A DNA stretch of 15,951 bases from an uncultured Oscillospiraceae bacterium (GCA_949093475.1 CARXAY010000008.1:1-15951); one strand, 5' to 3'; shown: positions 1 through 9,856, numbered from the stretch's first letter. Numbers and translations are program-made. Notes: a model not told the origin generated them from the sequence alone.

Positions 1-1
1 C

Positions 2-2047
2 CCCGCTACCATCCGGCTCTTTGAGAACAAGGTGAACGGCACATCCGGGGCATCTGAACGCACGCAGGTCAGCAAGGACGACGGGGCGAAGTACGAGGTC
101 TGGCTGTGGGATACGGCCAACGACGGCGAGTTCCCCGAAAAGCCCGGTGAGGCGGGCAGCAAGGCCATCAAGGCCACAGCCACGGAAGAGACCGTCGACG
201 GCAAGGCGTACAGCAAGTATGTGACCGAAGTGATCCTCTATCCCGACCACGAATATCAGGTGTGGACGAGCGCGTTCCGCAAGACCGACGACAACACCGC
301 CGCCCACTATTACCGCAACACGGGCTTCGTCATCGACAACGTCAGCAAAAAGGACAACGTGGAGGTGGACTACTATCTGGTGGACGTGGCCGACACCACT
401 CTGAGCCAGAATGACTACGAGGGCAAGCTGGGCACGATCGCCGACGACAGCACGGTCTTCTATAATGAAAACGACCTGACCGACACCACCATGGAAGCCC
501 CCACCGCCAAAGCGCCCAACAAGGACGGGGTGGCCAACAACTACGTTCTGAAGAATACGGACGTGACCCTTGGCTACCCGGAGCGCACGCTGGACTATGA
601 CCTCAACTGGACAGGCGGCTACACCAACGGAGGCAATCCCGATGCCCCCGGTGCTGCCGTTACCCATGTGGTGAACTACAGCGCGGCGACGGCAAAGATC
701 AAGACCGAGCTGAAATTGAAGGTCTACGACGTTTTGGCGTATGTCACGGGCAGCTTGGGCAGTGTCCGCGAGATCACCATGACCATGAACGACGGCGTAG
801 TGGATCGTGTGTTCAGCACTGCCGGTGGTGAAGGCAAGATTGCGGGTCTCAAGAATGGCGAGACCGTGACCTCCATCAGCACCACCGACGGGAGCAAGAC
901 CTTCCGCCTGCCAAAGTATGAGAGCTATGCTACGGTGGCCGACTACGATGATACTGCGTATACTCTCCAGTGCTACAAGTACCCGCACAACGGCGCGGAC
1001 AAGGGCAAGGAGAACTTTGTCGTGCCCGTTACGGCGGACACCAGCTATGACGTGGTACTCCAAGGCGAAGGCTTCTCCATGCAGGTGGCCGACGACGTGG
1101 ACGATCAGACCCAAAAGAACACCAACAGCGCGACGGGTGTGACCGTAAGCGGCGTTTACAGCGACAGCGCAGATCCCAAGCGGCAGGACGGCAGCCAGAC
1201 CCAGACCATCAAGTTCAACTATAACTACGGGGCGGATCAGAAGGTCAAGCTCACAGTGACCAACATCTCCAAGCAGCCCCAAGACGAAACGGCGCCCAAA
1301 AACATCATCAAGAACGTGACGTTCACCCCCGATGTCACAGCAGACAACCCCATCGTTGTGAGCACCGACGCGGGCGACACCAACAGCTTTTTTGCCTCCG
1401 GCGCGGTCGCGTCTATGGATGATGACGATGCAGCTTACGTTACCCTGAAGATCCCCAGCGGCTTGGACGTTGGGAAGTACGAGTATACGGCGAAATTCGA
1501 GTTTGAGACCCCGGACGACGCCACAAAGGGCGCAAGTGCGACGTATAAGCTGGTCGTGGAGGTCGAACCCCTCACCTTCAACAGTGTGGACGTGAAGAAG
1601 AACGACGACGGCACGTTGACCGTTGCGCCGCTGGACAACGAGACCGCCCCCACCGCGGGCGGCTACACCGTCACCCGCAAGAAGACCGCCGAGGATGACG
1701 AGAGCGCGAGCCTGCTCTACCGGACTGTGCCCGCCGCCACCGACACCGACGCCGACGCCACCACCGCGCTGAAGCAAAACCCGGACTACGGCTATCAGTG
1801 GATCAGCGCGCCCGTGGGCATGAGCTATGACGACGTGAAGGCCGCTGTCTCTTGGAGCAACGGCGCGTTGACCGTCACGGAAGCGGCCAACGGCGTGAAG
1901 AAGGGCAGCGGCACTGACGCGACCCAGAAGGTTTACACGCCCAAGGACGCCGACTCCGGCCGCAACCTGTTCTTGGTCATCTACGGCAAGGACGACGCCA
2001 CCGGCACGCGCCACAATGCCACCAGCTTCGCCGTCTCTCCCGCCCAG
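2..2047 (+). repeat. Tandem ~700-residue unit 1 (5'-truncated by window)
   Basis: First of two homologous in-frame units within the giant surface protein. It opens with a segment containing KYEVWLWDTAND, matched in unit 2 by GYEVWFISKND. It closes with a segment containing YGYQWISAPVGM, YTPKDADSGRNLFLVIYG and SFAVSPAQV. The copies are diverged at protein level, so this is an old domain duplication and not a recent DNA repeat. Confidence 0.7.
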
Positions 2048-5000
2048 GTGAACACCTACAAGGGCATGGTGGCTCTCAAGGTGGATGACGCCGAGAAGCG
2101 CGGCAAGGATGACGCGGACAGTGCCGACACGGTGAACAAGCCCAACGATGGCGACGGTTATGAGGTGTGGTTCATCAGCAAGAATGACGCCACCGTCAAG
2201 AAGCAGGCCACTTGGACAAAGGTGGGCACGGAATATGCTTATGTGGCCGACCTGACCCCCAACGACAACGGCTATTCTGTGGAGATCAGCCGCGCCAAGG
2301 ACGACAGCAAGAAGGTGACCCTGACTGGCGCGACCATCACCGGCACAAACGTGAAGACCACCATTGACACCACCGGCAGCAACGTGGTGGAAGCGCCCTT
2401 CTTCACCGTCAACGCGCTGGCGTTCGTCAACAAGGAGTACCAGACCGGCACGGGGGAGGACTTCACCGGCGTGAGCATCACCCCGACCATCACCATCGGC
2501 ACCGATCACGCGGAGCTGGCCAACAATACCCCCGTTCTCTCCGGCCAGACCGTGGCGGCAAAAGCCCCTGCCATGGCCGATGACGCCACCAAGGCTTGGA
2601 CGCAGGATTACACCCTGACTTGGCGGCAGAAGTCGGATGACAACGATGCTGGAACTGGGACGACGGTCACCGACACAGACCTGACCGACACGACCACCAA
2701 GGGCCAGTCCGCCACCGCCGCCATTGCCGACGGGGCTTACGCCTTCGGCACGGTGAGCGCCAAGACCTTCATCGGCGGCCGTCTGGATCAGACCACCTAT
2801 GAGATCGTGGGCACGATCCACGGCCCGACCGGCAACACCCAGCAGGTGAAGAAGGTGTCTCTCAAGGAGACCACCAGCAACGTCACCTACTGGAACGAAG
2901 GTGCGACGGACGCCGGCATCAAGAGCGGCAAATGGACGGATGGGAACAACGACGGCCAGCACAACAACGGCGACCAAGTCACCTTCACCGTGGTCAAGGG
3001 CACGTACACCGTCACCGGCTATGAGGATACGAACTTCACCATCCGCAAGGTGACCGTGGAGGGCACGGACGCAGCCAGTACGCCGCGCAACGAAAAGACC
3101 TTTACCCAGAGCGTGGAGAAGCTGGCCGAGGCCAAGCGTGTCTTTGACATCTACCTTGAGGCCACCGGGCCCAAGCTGACGGTCAACGACAAGGTGACCA
3201 CGACCATCACCGCCACCTCCGAGCTGCCCGACCACAACCACCAGTTCGCCGACAACAACAGCGGCGCGCACTATTACTACAAGCAGCTGGGCAGCGACGG
3301 CGTGTTCACGCTGGAGCTTTCCAACCCCGGCAACGTGGATCTGAAGCTGAAAGCCCCGGAGGTCTACAAGGTCAAGACGGGCACGGATTACAGCGACAGC
3401 ACCAAGCTCCAGAACGCTCTGACGGCCGGAACGACCAGCAAAGTGACCATCACCAACGGCAGCGGAACGGACACGGTGGACACCAACCGCACCATTCTGA
3501 CCTTCACGGGTCTGCCCGCCGCCGACGATGACGTACTGGTCGGCGCGAAGGTGAGCCACGGCGGCACCGAGTTGGCCAACGCGGGCACGATCACCGTGAG
3601 CAAGGATGTTTACAACAAGGACGACGCCATCTATGTGGTGAAGTTCGCTTCCCAGTACACTACCACCGACGGTAGCCCCGCCGGGGATCAGGCCGGCCCG
3701 ACGGTCTACTATGTGCTGGATCTTCAGGTCGAGCCGCTGCCCATCAAGAAGGTGACCGCCGAGACCGATCCCACCAAGACCGACGGCACACTGCGGCTGA
3801 AGGATCTTGATCTGGACAGCGTCTTGGTGGATGACGATCTGGATGACGCCACTGATCCCGTCGGCGCAAAGACCGCCGGGCTGGTCGATGCGGACATCAG
3901 CTACGTCTGGTATTCCGCGCCTACCGACAAGACGGTGAACGCCGCTGACTTCCAGTTCAACGCCACCTCCGGCGCGCTGGAGCTGTCCGCAGCCGCCACA
4001 GGCAAGGATTTGCAGAAGGGCGCGAACGCGCCCACGGGCAACACAAGCAAGACCTACACCCCCACCGACGCGGAGCAGGGCCTGAACTTCTATCTGGTGG
4101 CCTACCGCACCGACGCGGACAAGAACGCCAGTGATTTCGCCGTCTCCGACGCGGTGTACGCGCAGGTGACCATCGCCATGAAGGCCTACCGCACGGGTAA
4201 GGCGGACAAATCTGACACGGAGGCTACCCCCCTGCTGACCGAGGTGAACATCTCTACCATGGTGGGCGAGGACAAGAAGACCTCCAACGCCGACACCGTG
4301 ACCGTGACCGGCGTGGCGGACAACGCCAACGTCCTCACCTTCAACGCCACTAAGACCGATGTCATCGCGGCGGGCGCTACGGACGATGATCCCGCCGCGG
4401 CCAAGTGGTACTTCAAGAGCTGGGCAGTCAAGCCGCTGACCGGCGATGAGCTGGACGCGACGGACACCAGCATTGAGACCCCCGTGGGCGGCGAACGCCT
4501 GACCATGAACTACACCGCCACCGGCAAGGCCACCGTGATCGGTTACTTCGATAAGCTGCCGGAGTTGAAAGAGGACAAGGGCTACAACGTGGAAGCCGGC
4601 GTTGCGGACAACAAGGCAGACAGAACCTTCCATTATGAGCCGAATGACGGCAGCGGCGCAGGTAAGGTGCAGATTTGGATTCAGCCTGTGAACGGAAACA
4701 CTTGGAAAAACGACAACTCGGCGGAGAACAAGAAGCCGAAGCAGTTGACTGCGGCGCTTATGATACCTCCTGCTGCCGGTGCAGGCGCGCAGGGCGACTA
4801 TGAGCTGACAAAGACGTTCCTTGACAACAACCTGTGGCAGTCGGATGACAGCGGAGATTATCGGATCACCTTCTTCGACATGGAAAGAGGCGCTTACTCT
4901 GCGATCACGGCAACGAACGATGGGTTCGAGGGCACACCGCGCGAGGGCGGCTATGCAGGGTATGACCGCTCGGTCATCTACAGCATCACCGAGGGTGAAA

Positions 5001-8000
5001 AGACGGTGATCGCGAAGGTGACCAATTCGGGCACAGAGGCTGCACCTGTCTATTGGGGTCAAGTCAAGATCACAAACACCGCTCTGACGGATAACGAGAA
5101 CGGCCCCGGCGATACGGCCACTCTGGCCACGCAGGGCGGCAGCGTGAGACTGTTCGCGATTCCGAAAGACGGTTACGCCTTCGCGGGTTGGTCGAAGCCC
5201 GACAACGAGCCCAACTCCAAAGGTAAGTTCGGGAATACCGCGGATGCAGAAACCCCCTATACCGGCGTGCGTCAAACCACCGAGACGGTCATTGCTACCT
5301 TCCGCAAGGGTGACTTCACTCCCCAAGCGGACGCGAAGACCTCCGTCTACTACGGCGACGATGAGCTTCAGGAGACGGACGGCAAGCTGGTGGTCTCGGT
5401 CACCAAGGACAAGGACGCCACCCAGAACTTCTCCTACGCGCTGGCCACCGAGGCGGAGTTGACCACCTATCTGAACGGCGCGGCCCGTCCCGCCAACGCC
5501 TACACCACGGACGGCGTGGAGGTCGTACCCGGTGACGCGACCAAGAACACCAACAAAGTGCCCGCATGGCTGGAGGTCAATGCGGACGCCACCGACAACA
5601 CCAAGGTCAACTTCACTGTGAAGGCCAACACTCCCGCCACCGGCGTGAACGTCCAAAAGACGACCGGCGAGGACGGCAAGCTCACCGACGCGGAGGACGA
5701 GCTGGTGGTCTACCTGAAGGTCACCGAGGACAACACCGAGGAGAGCAAGATCGTCCCCGTGACCATCGATGTGAAGACCTCGCAGCTGAAGATCCGTACC
5801 GCTGGCACGCAGGCCGACGAGACAACTCTGGACGGCAAGACGCAGGCCGAATTTGACGGCGCGAAGTACAAGGATAAGTTCATCGCGGCCTATGGGCCTA
5901 CTGCGGGCGCGAACGCCGATCCGACTAAGGTGGATCAGGATCAAAACGAGATCCTCCATGGCTCTGCCGTTGAAGCGGTGATGTTTGAGTTCCTCAAGAT
6001 CGACAACGAGAAGAACGCCAACGATGTGTTCATTGATGAGGCTATCAACCCGGCGGTCAACACTGCCGAGGGTGACACCGACGCCAAGAACGGCACGTTT
6101 GAAAACAAGGGTAAGTGGAGCTGGAATCCGTTGAATCACACCGGCTCAGGCAACAGCAAGCCCACCAACAGCAACACCTACACCTTTACCTTCACCTATG
6201 ACACAGGAAAGGACGAGGAGAAGTGGAACTATGAGGGCGAATCCATTGAGATCAAGCTCCCGGTTCTGCGGCCGAAGCGTTCTCTGCTGATTGCAGACAA
6301 GGTGAAGAACTATGCTGACGTGAAGACTGTGCTTGTCCCCGGCGGCGATGACGATTACAGCACCATTAAGACCGCCGGTGAGACGGATGCTGCTCCTGTG
6401 GAGTTGGATTACACCACGGATACCTTCCGCAAGAACGAGTCCATCACCTATTTGGACACTGAGCCGGTCTACACCGCTATCTTCCAGCGCACCGGCGTGA
6501 TTACCGACATCGAGCTGACCATTGAGCCGGAGGATGGTAAGGAGACGGTTGGGTTTGAAGTGCCGACACAGGCTCAGTTGGATGCCATCGCAGCAAGCCT
6601 GACTTCCACAGACGATGTGAAGGAGGCCACCCTCGACCTGACGGTCACCGCTGTCCACGACAAGGTTTGGGTGGGTGAACACTACATCCGCTTCCACCTG
6701 ACCGGCAAGGACGATCAGGGCGACGATGTGGACGCCTACTACACCCTGAGCCTGACCATCGACCCGCGTCTCATCACCGCGGTGGACGTGACCACCGAGT
6801 ACAACAAGACCGAGCCCACCGATGTGACGCCCACCATTGAGGGCGATCCGACGCTCAACGACAAGGGCGAGGACGCGAAGGGCAACACGCCCATCAAGGA
6901 CGCCACGGTGACATGGGAGACCGAGGATGCGAAGAACCCCGTGCCCGTCAAGGAGACGGTCACCGTGGAGATCGATCCCAACTATAAGATCGTCCCCGAC
7001 GACATCAAGCCGGAGACCGAGCTGAACGGCAAGAACGACAAGGACACCCCGGAGGAAACGGGCAAGAACCCCGATCCCAACACCGAGGTCACGCCGGAAG
7101 CACCTGCTGAGGACAAGACCGACGGCGGCAAGATCACCATCACCCAGCTGCACCCCATCCTCATGTTCAACGACCAGAAGGAAGGGGACGACAACAGCAA
7201 GGCCGGCCCGGCGGTGAACCATGTGCGCCACCTCACCAGCGTCAAGGTCGGCTCTGACCCGACGGCTCTGGGCAAGGTGCTGATCGACCTCGGCGCGTAC
7301 AGCAGCGACGTCTACGACGTGGACGTGGAAGTGAAGGTCAATGACTTTGCGGCAAACGGCGGCGTGCTCACGCCTGAGCTGCCCGAGGGTCAGCTGTTGT
7401 GGCCGCAGATCGGCATGATCGCGAAGGACGGCAAGACACACTATGTGATGGATCTCACCGGACTGGATACCTCCAAGGCGATGGCCTATGTCCTCCGTCT
7501 GGAGGCCAAGGGTACGGAGAAGGACGGCGGCGCGCAGACCATTTTGGCCACCTATGAGCTGCATCTCCGGGTGACGCCCAATTCTCCGCCTCCCTCCGGC
7601 GGCGGAGAGGTTTGCCCGTGCAAGGTATTCTACCATGTGGGTCTCCACGGCACGACGACGGACGCCACTGTGGAGGACGTGAGCGAGAGCAACCGTCCCA
7701 GCAAGATCCCCACCGTGACTGCGCTGGACGGCTACGCCTTCCGCGGCTGGTCGCTGACCAACCCCGCCACCCTGAAGCAGGGTGAGAAGATCGAGCTGGT
7801 CGATCCCAAGACCGTAACGGTCAAGGGCGACGCCATGACCTTCTATGCGGTCATCGTGGAGCGTCCCTTCCACGAGCACTACGTCATCGGTTATCCCAAC
7901 GGCAACTTCGGCCCGGCGGATAACATCAACCGCGCCTCTGTTGCCACCATCATCGCCCGCGCCATCCTGCCCGACTTCGTGGAAGGCGCGAACTACGGCA

Positions 8001-8659
8001 ACCCCGGCGGCTACAGCGACGTGTCCGGCCACTGGGCCGAGAGCGCCATCGCCTACTGCTCCAAGTTCGACGTGTTTAAGGGCTACACCGACGGCACGTT
8101 CCGTCCCGACCAGCCCATCACCCGTCAGGAGTTCGCCACCGTCATTGCCCGTCTGGACGGCGAGCTGACCGCCAAGGACATCCCCTTCGACGACATCGAC
8201 GAGGCGGGCGACTGGGCGATGAACGGCATCTACACCTCCTATGAAAAGGGTTGGGTCAACGGCTACACCGACGGCACGTTCAAGCCGCTGAACAACATCC
8301 GCCGCGACGAGGCCGTGAAGGTCTTCAACGCCTACCTGAACCGCGGCGTGGACGCCGACGGACTGGCCGACCTCCACGAGTACGTCCACACCGGCGTGGC
8401 CAGCAACAACACCGAGAACGGCGTTGACGAGTACATGACTTGGCCCGATGTGCCCAAGGGTCACTGGGCTTACTACGAGATCGTGGAAGCCGCCAACGAC
8501 CACGAGTTCACCCCCGACTTCGACGCCGAGCTGGGCTACACCCTGCCCGAGCATTGGGAAAAGTGCTGGATCGATGAGCGTTGGCGTTACGGGGACGGCC
8601 CCAGCGGCGGCGACAGCGCCGCCATGGTGTCCGCCGGCTTCCAAGTCTGGCTTCATTAA
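2..8659 (+). CDS. Giant SLH-anchored, repeat-rich surface protein (5' end outside window)
   Basis: The reading frame is open to the left edge; the first in-frame GTG at 32 lies inside a repeated unit, so it is not the true start and the signal peptide is off-window. At least 2885 residues are encoded. In order: two tandem ~700-residue units (2-4165); a divergent InlB-like stretch with a KSWAV core and another with FAGWSKP (about 4370-4550 and 5056-5316); further beta-rich modules; an acidic Pro/Thr/Glu linker (about 6800-7130); a PPPSGGG hinge near 7590; an InlB/Listeria-Bacteroides-type repeat (FRGWSL, 7613-7860); and an SLH region from about 7870 to 8592. A short module ending in EVEPL, QVEPL, TIDPR or RVTPN recurs four times. 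SLH cores are GYTDGTFRP and GYTDGTFKP. The protein is presumably exported and held by SLH domains to a wall polysaccharide. Composition is rich in Asp, Thr, Lys and Asn and almost cysteine-free before the C-terminus. The ligand is unknown; an adhesin or structural role is only inference. Confidence 0.9.
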   Translation, partial: PATIRLFENKVNGTSGASERTQVSKDDGAKYEVWLWDTANDGEFPEKPGEAGSKAIKATATEETVDGKAYSKYVTEVILYPDHEYQVWTSAFRKTDDNTAAHYYRNTGFVIDNVSKKDNVEVDYYLVDVADTTLSQNDYEGKLGTIADDSTVFYNENDLTDTTMEAPTAKAPNKDGVANNYVLKNTDVTLGYPERTLDYDLNWTGGYTNGGNPDAPGAAVTHVVNYSAATAKIKTELKLKVYDVLAYVTGSLGSVREITMTMNDGVVDRVFSTAGGEGKIAGLKNGETVTSISTTDGSKTFRLPKYESYATVADYDDTAYTLQCYKYPHNGADKGKENFVVPVTADTSYDVVLQGEGFSMQVADDVDDQTQKNTNSATGVTVSGVYSDSADPKRQDGSQTQTIKFNYNYGADQKVKLTVTNISKQPQDETAPKNIIKNVTFTPDVTADNPIVVSTDAGDTNSFFASGAVASMDDDDAAYVTLKIPSGLDVGKYEYTAKFEFETPDDATKGASATYKLVVEVEPLTFNSVDVKKNDDGTLTVAPLDNETAPTAGGYTVTRKKTAEDDESASLLYRTVPAATDTDADATTALKQNPDYGYQWISAPVGMSYDDVKAAVSWSNGALTVTEAANGVKKGSGTDATQKVYTPKDADSGRNLFLVIYGKDDATGTRHNATSFAVSPAQVNTYKGMVALKVDDAEKRGKDDADSADTVNKPNDGDGYEVWFISKNDATVKKQATWTKVGTEYAYVADLTPNDNGYSVEISRAKDDSKKVTLTGATITGTNVKTTIDTTGSNVVEAPFFTVNALAFVNKEYQTGTGEDFTGVSITPTITIGTDHAELANNTPVLSGQTVAAKAPAMADDATKAWTQDYTLTWRQKSDDNDAGTGTTVTDTDLTDTTTKGQSATAAIADGAYAFGTVSAKTFIGGRLDQTTYEIVGTIHGPTGNTQQVKKVSLKETTSNVTYWNEGATDAGIKSGKWTDGNNDGQHNNGDQVTFTVVKGTYTVTGYEDTNFTIRKVTVEGTDAASTPRNEKTFTQSVEKLAEAKRVFDIYLEATGPKLTVNDKVTTTITATSELPDHNHQFADNNSGAHYYYKQLGSDGVFTLELSNPGNVDLKLKAPEVYKVKTGTDYSDSTKLQNALTAGTTSKVTITNGSGTDTVDTNRTILTFTGLPAADDDVLVGAKVSHGGTELANAGTITVSKDVYNKDDAIYVVKFASQYTTTDGSPAGDQAGPTVYYVLDLQVEPLPIKKVTAETDPTKTDGTLRLKDLDLDSVLVDDDLDDATDPVGAKTAGLVDADISYVWYSAPTDKTVNAADFQFNATSGALELSAAATGKDLQKGANAPTGNTSKTYTPTDAEQGLNFYLVAYRTDADKNASDFAVSDAVYAQVTIAMKAYRTGKADKSDTEATPLLTEVNISTMVGEDKKTSNADTVTVTGVADNANVLTFNATKTDVIAAGATDDDPAAAKWYFKSWAVKPLTGDELDATDTSIETPVGGERLTMNYTATGKATVIGYFDKLPELKEDKGYNVEAGVADNKADRTFHYEPNDGSGAGKVQIWIQPVNGNTWKNDNSAENKKPKQLTAALMIPPAAGAGAQGDYELTKTFLDNNLWQSDDSGDYRITFFDMERGAYSAITATNDGFEGTPREGGYAGYDRSVIYSITEGEKTVIAKVTNSGTEAAPVYWGQVKITNTALTDNENGPGDTATLATQGGSVRLFAIPKDGYAFAGWSKPDNEPNSKGKFGNTADAETPYTGVRQTTETVIATFRKGDFTPQADAKTSVYYGDDELQETDGKLVVSVTKDKDATQNFSYALATEAELTTYLNGAARPANAYTTDGVEVVPGDATKNTNKVPAWLEVNADATDNTKVNFTVKANTPATGVNVQKTTGEDGKLTDAEDELVVYLKVTEDNTEESKIVPVTIDVKTSQLKIRTAGTQADETTLDGKTQAEFDGAKYKDKFIAAYGPTAGANADPTKVDQDQNEILHGSAVEAVMFEFLKIDNEKNANDVFIDEAINPAVNTAEGDTDAKNGTFENKGKWSWNPLNHTGSGNSKPTNSNTYTFTFTYDTGKDEEKWNYEGESIEIKLPVLRPKRSLLIADKVKNYADVKTVLVPGGDDDYSTIKTAGETDAAPVELDYTTDTFRKNESITYLDTEPVYTAIFQRTGVITDIELTIEPEDGKETVGFEVPTQAQLDAIAASLTSTDDVKEATLDLTVTAVHDKVWVGEHYIRFHLTGKDDQGDDVDAYYTLSLTIDPRLITAVDVTTEYNKTEPTDVTPTIEGDPTLNDKGEDAKGNTPIKDATVTWETEDAKNPVPVKETVTVEIDPNYKIVPDDIKPETELNGKNDKDTPEETGKNPDPNTEVTPEAPAEDKTDGGKITITQLHPILMFNDQKEGDDNSKAGPAVNHVRHLTSVKVGSDPTALGKVLIDLGAYSSDVYDVDVEVKVNDFAANGGVLTPELPEGQLLWPQIGMIAKDGKTHYVMDLTGLDTSKAMAYVLRLEAKGTEKDGGAQTILATYELHLRVTPNSPPPSGGGEVCPCKVFYHVGLHGTTTDATVEDVSESNRPSKIPTVTALDGYAFRGWSLTNPATLKQGEKIELVDPKTVTVKGDAMTFYAVIVERPFHEHYVIGYPNGNFGPADNINRASVATIIARAILPDFVEGANYGNPGGYSDVSGHWAESAIAYCSKFDVFKGYTDGTFRPDQPITRQEFATVIARLDGELTAKDIPFDDIDEAGDWAMNGIYTSYEKGWVNGYTDGTFKPLNNIRRDEAVKVFNAYLNRGVDADGLADLHEYVHTGVASNNTENGVDEYMTWPDVPKGHWAYYEIVEAANDHEFTPDFDAELGYTLPEHWEKCWIDERWRYGDGPSGGDSAAMVSAGFQVWLH
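2048..4165 (+). repeat. Tandem ~700-residue unit 2
   Basis: Second copy of the unit, 706 codons. Its landmarks are GYEVWFISKND near the start, a VYYVLDLQVEPL strand motif near 3705-3740 (unit 1 has ATYKLVVEVEPL), then ISYVWYSAPTDK, YTPTDAEQGLNFYLVAYR and DFAVSDAVYAQV, which align in order with unit 1. A third copy seems to begin at 4166 but only its opening segment is recognisable before the sequence diverges. Confidence 0.65.
7613..8592 (+). repeat. InlB-like plus SLH anchor module, copy A
   Basis: C-terminal module of the giant protein, from the CPC motif to the WRY motif. It is nearly colinear with copy B in the next gene (8760-9740). Shared stretches include HYVIGYPNG, SDVSGHWAESAIAYCSKF, RRDEAVKVFNAYL, GVDADGLADLHEYVH and CWIDERWRY. 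Identity is also very high at DNA level in the 3' third. Confidence 0.85.
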
Positions 8660-8661
8660 GT

Positions 8662-8667
8662 AGGAGG
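8662..8667 (+). promoter_or_regulatory. Ribosome binding site AGGAGG
   Basis: A perfect AGGAGG ends 8 bases before the ATG at 8676. The upstream in-frame GTG at 8667 overlaps this motif, so it cannot be the start. This fixes the start of the small SLH gene at 8676. Confidence 0.85.
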
Positions 8668-8675
8668 TGCGTAAC

Positions 8676-9815
8676 ATGAAGAACACCAAACGGTTTTTCG
8701 CCCTGCTTCTCACCGCGGCCATCCTCACCGCGACGGCGCTCAGCGCCGCCGCGGCGGGGTGTCCCGTTTCGGTGGACTACAATCTGGGCACTGGCGGCGT
8801 CTCCAACGACCTCACCTCCGAGGCGGTTCCTCAGGATACCAAGCCCGCCCATGTGCCCAAGGTCACCGCGCTGGATCGCCGCACGTTTTTGGGCTGGTCG
8901 CTGACCGACCCCTCCACCCTCAAGGTGGGGGAGGTCGCCCCGCTGGTAGATCCCACCGCCGAGCGGGTCACCAAGGACACGACCTTCTATGCCGTCTATG
9001 CCCCCTACCATCAGCACTACGTGATCGGCTACCCCAACGGCCAATTTGGCCCGGGCGACTTCATCACCCGCGGCTCGGTGGCGACCATTATCGCCCGCGC
9101 GGGCTTAGAGGGCTTTGAGGAGGGGGCGGATTACGGCAATCCCGGCAACTACAGCGACGTGTCCGGCCACTGGGCCGAATCCGCCATTGCCTACTGCTCC
9201 AAGTTCGGGGTGTTCAACGGAATGCCGGACGGCACGTTCCTGCCCGACGCGCCCATCACCCGTCAGGAATACGTCACCGCGGTGGCCCGGCTGGCCCAGA
9301 AGATGGATCGCGTCCCCGCCACTCTGACGGAGAAGAGCGACTTTGAGGACATGGACGACGTGGGCGACTGGGCCTTGGAGGGCCTGCGGCTGAGCACCGG
9401 CGCGGGCTGGATCGACGGCTACACCGACGGTACGTTCAAGCCCCAGAACAACATTCGCCGCGACGAGGCGGTGAAGGTGTTCAACGCCTACCTCTACCGC
9501 GGGGTGGACGCCGACGGACTGGCCGACCTCCATGAGTACGTCCACTCCGGCGTGGCCAGCAACAACACCGAGGACGGCACCGACGAGTACATGACTTGGC
9601 CCGATGTTCCGTCCAACCACTGGGCCTACTATGAGATCATCGAGGCCGCCAACGACCATGCCATGACCTACACCGGCGAAAACAAGCAGACCCTGCCGGA
9701 GCATTGGAGTCAGTGCTGGATCGACGAACGCTGGCGTTACCACGACGACATCAACGACGGCGGCCCGCTGGCGGGTACGGACAAAATTGTTCAGGACGGG
9801 GAAACGAACCCCTGA
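8676..9815 (+). CDS. Exported small SLH protein, InlB-like repeat plus SLH module
   Basis: 379 residues. A clear signal peptide (MKNTKR, hydrophobic core, then AAAA around residues 24-27) is followed immediately by a copy of the C-terminal module of the upstream giant protein. The module has an InlB-like repeat with FLGWSL, then HYVIGYPNGQFGP, SDVSGHWAESAIAYCSKF with GMPDGTFLP, WIDGYTDGTFKP, and a last half-repeat at TWPDVPSNHWAYYEI. The mature protein is essentially an anchor with no large effector domain. It starts 16 bases after the upstream stop, so the two genes are almost certainly co-transcribed. Plausible roles are coating the wall polymer or competing with or spacing the giant protein; neither is shown by sequence. 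The start is chosen from the AGGAGG at 8662. Confidence 0.9.
   Translation: MKNTKRFFALLLTAAILTATALSAAAAGCPVSVDYNLGTGGVSNDLTSEAVPQDTKPAHVPKVTALDRRTFLGWSLTDPSTLKVGEVAPLVDPTAERVTKDTTFYAVYAPYHQHYVIGYPNGQFGPGDFITRGSVATIIARAGLEGFEEGADYGNPGNYSDVSGHWAESAIAYCSKFGVFNGMPDGTFLPDAPITRQEYVTAVARLAQKMDRVPATLTEKSDFEDMDDVGDWALEGLRLSTGAGWIDGYTDGTFKPQNNIRRDEAVKVFNAYLYRGVDADGLADLHEYVHSGVASNNTEDGTDEYMTWPDVPSNHWAYYEIIEAANDHAMTYTGENKQTLPEHWSQCWIDERWRYHDDINDGGPLAGTDKIVQDGETNP
8760..9740 (+). repeat. InlB-like plus SLH anchor module, copy B
   Basis: Paralogous copy of 7613-8592. Similarity is strongest from the SDVSGHWAES segment to the end and weakest in the InlB-like part, where copy A has FRGWSLTNP and copy B FLGWSLTDP. 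The gradient suggests duplication followed by local gene conversion or stronger constraint on the SLH part. Confidence 0.85.
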
Positions 9816-9828
9816 GAAGGAAACCTTC

Positions 9829-9856
9829 AAGGCCACCGGCAAACGCCGGTGGCCTT
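9829..9856 (+). terminator. Perfect 12-bp hairpin after the SLH gene pair
   Basis: AAGGCCACCGGC, loop AAAC, then GCCGGTGGCCTT: a perfect 12-bp, GC-rich stem. A smaller 5-bp hairpin (GAAGG/CCTTC, 9816-9828) directly precedes it. The downstream tract is TTGGCTT, not a clean T run, so termination may be incomplete and some read-through into the kinase gene is possible. Confidence 0.6.

Noticed and set aside
2300..3600. Asp-rich stretches as RTX-type calcium-binding nonapeptides
   Set aside because: Asp is abundant throughout, but no GGxGxDxxx tandem pattern is present.
6146..8728. 860-codon open frame on the minus strand opposite the giant surface gene
   Set aside because: It is a shadow produced by strong GC codon bias. 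The plus frame has InlB-like and SLH domains, whereas the minus translation is low-complexity V/G/H/R-rich with no recognisable domain and no proper start.
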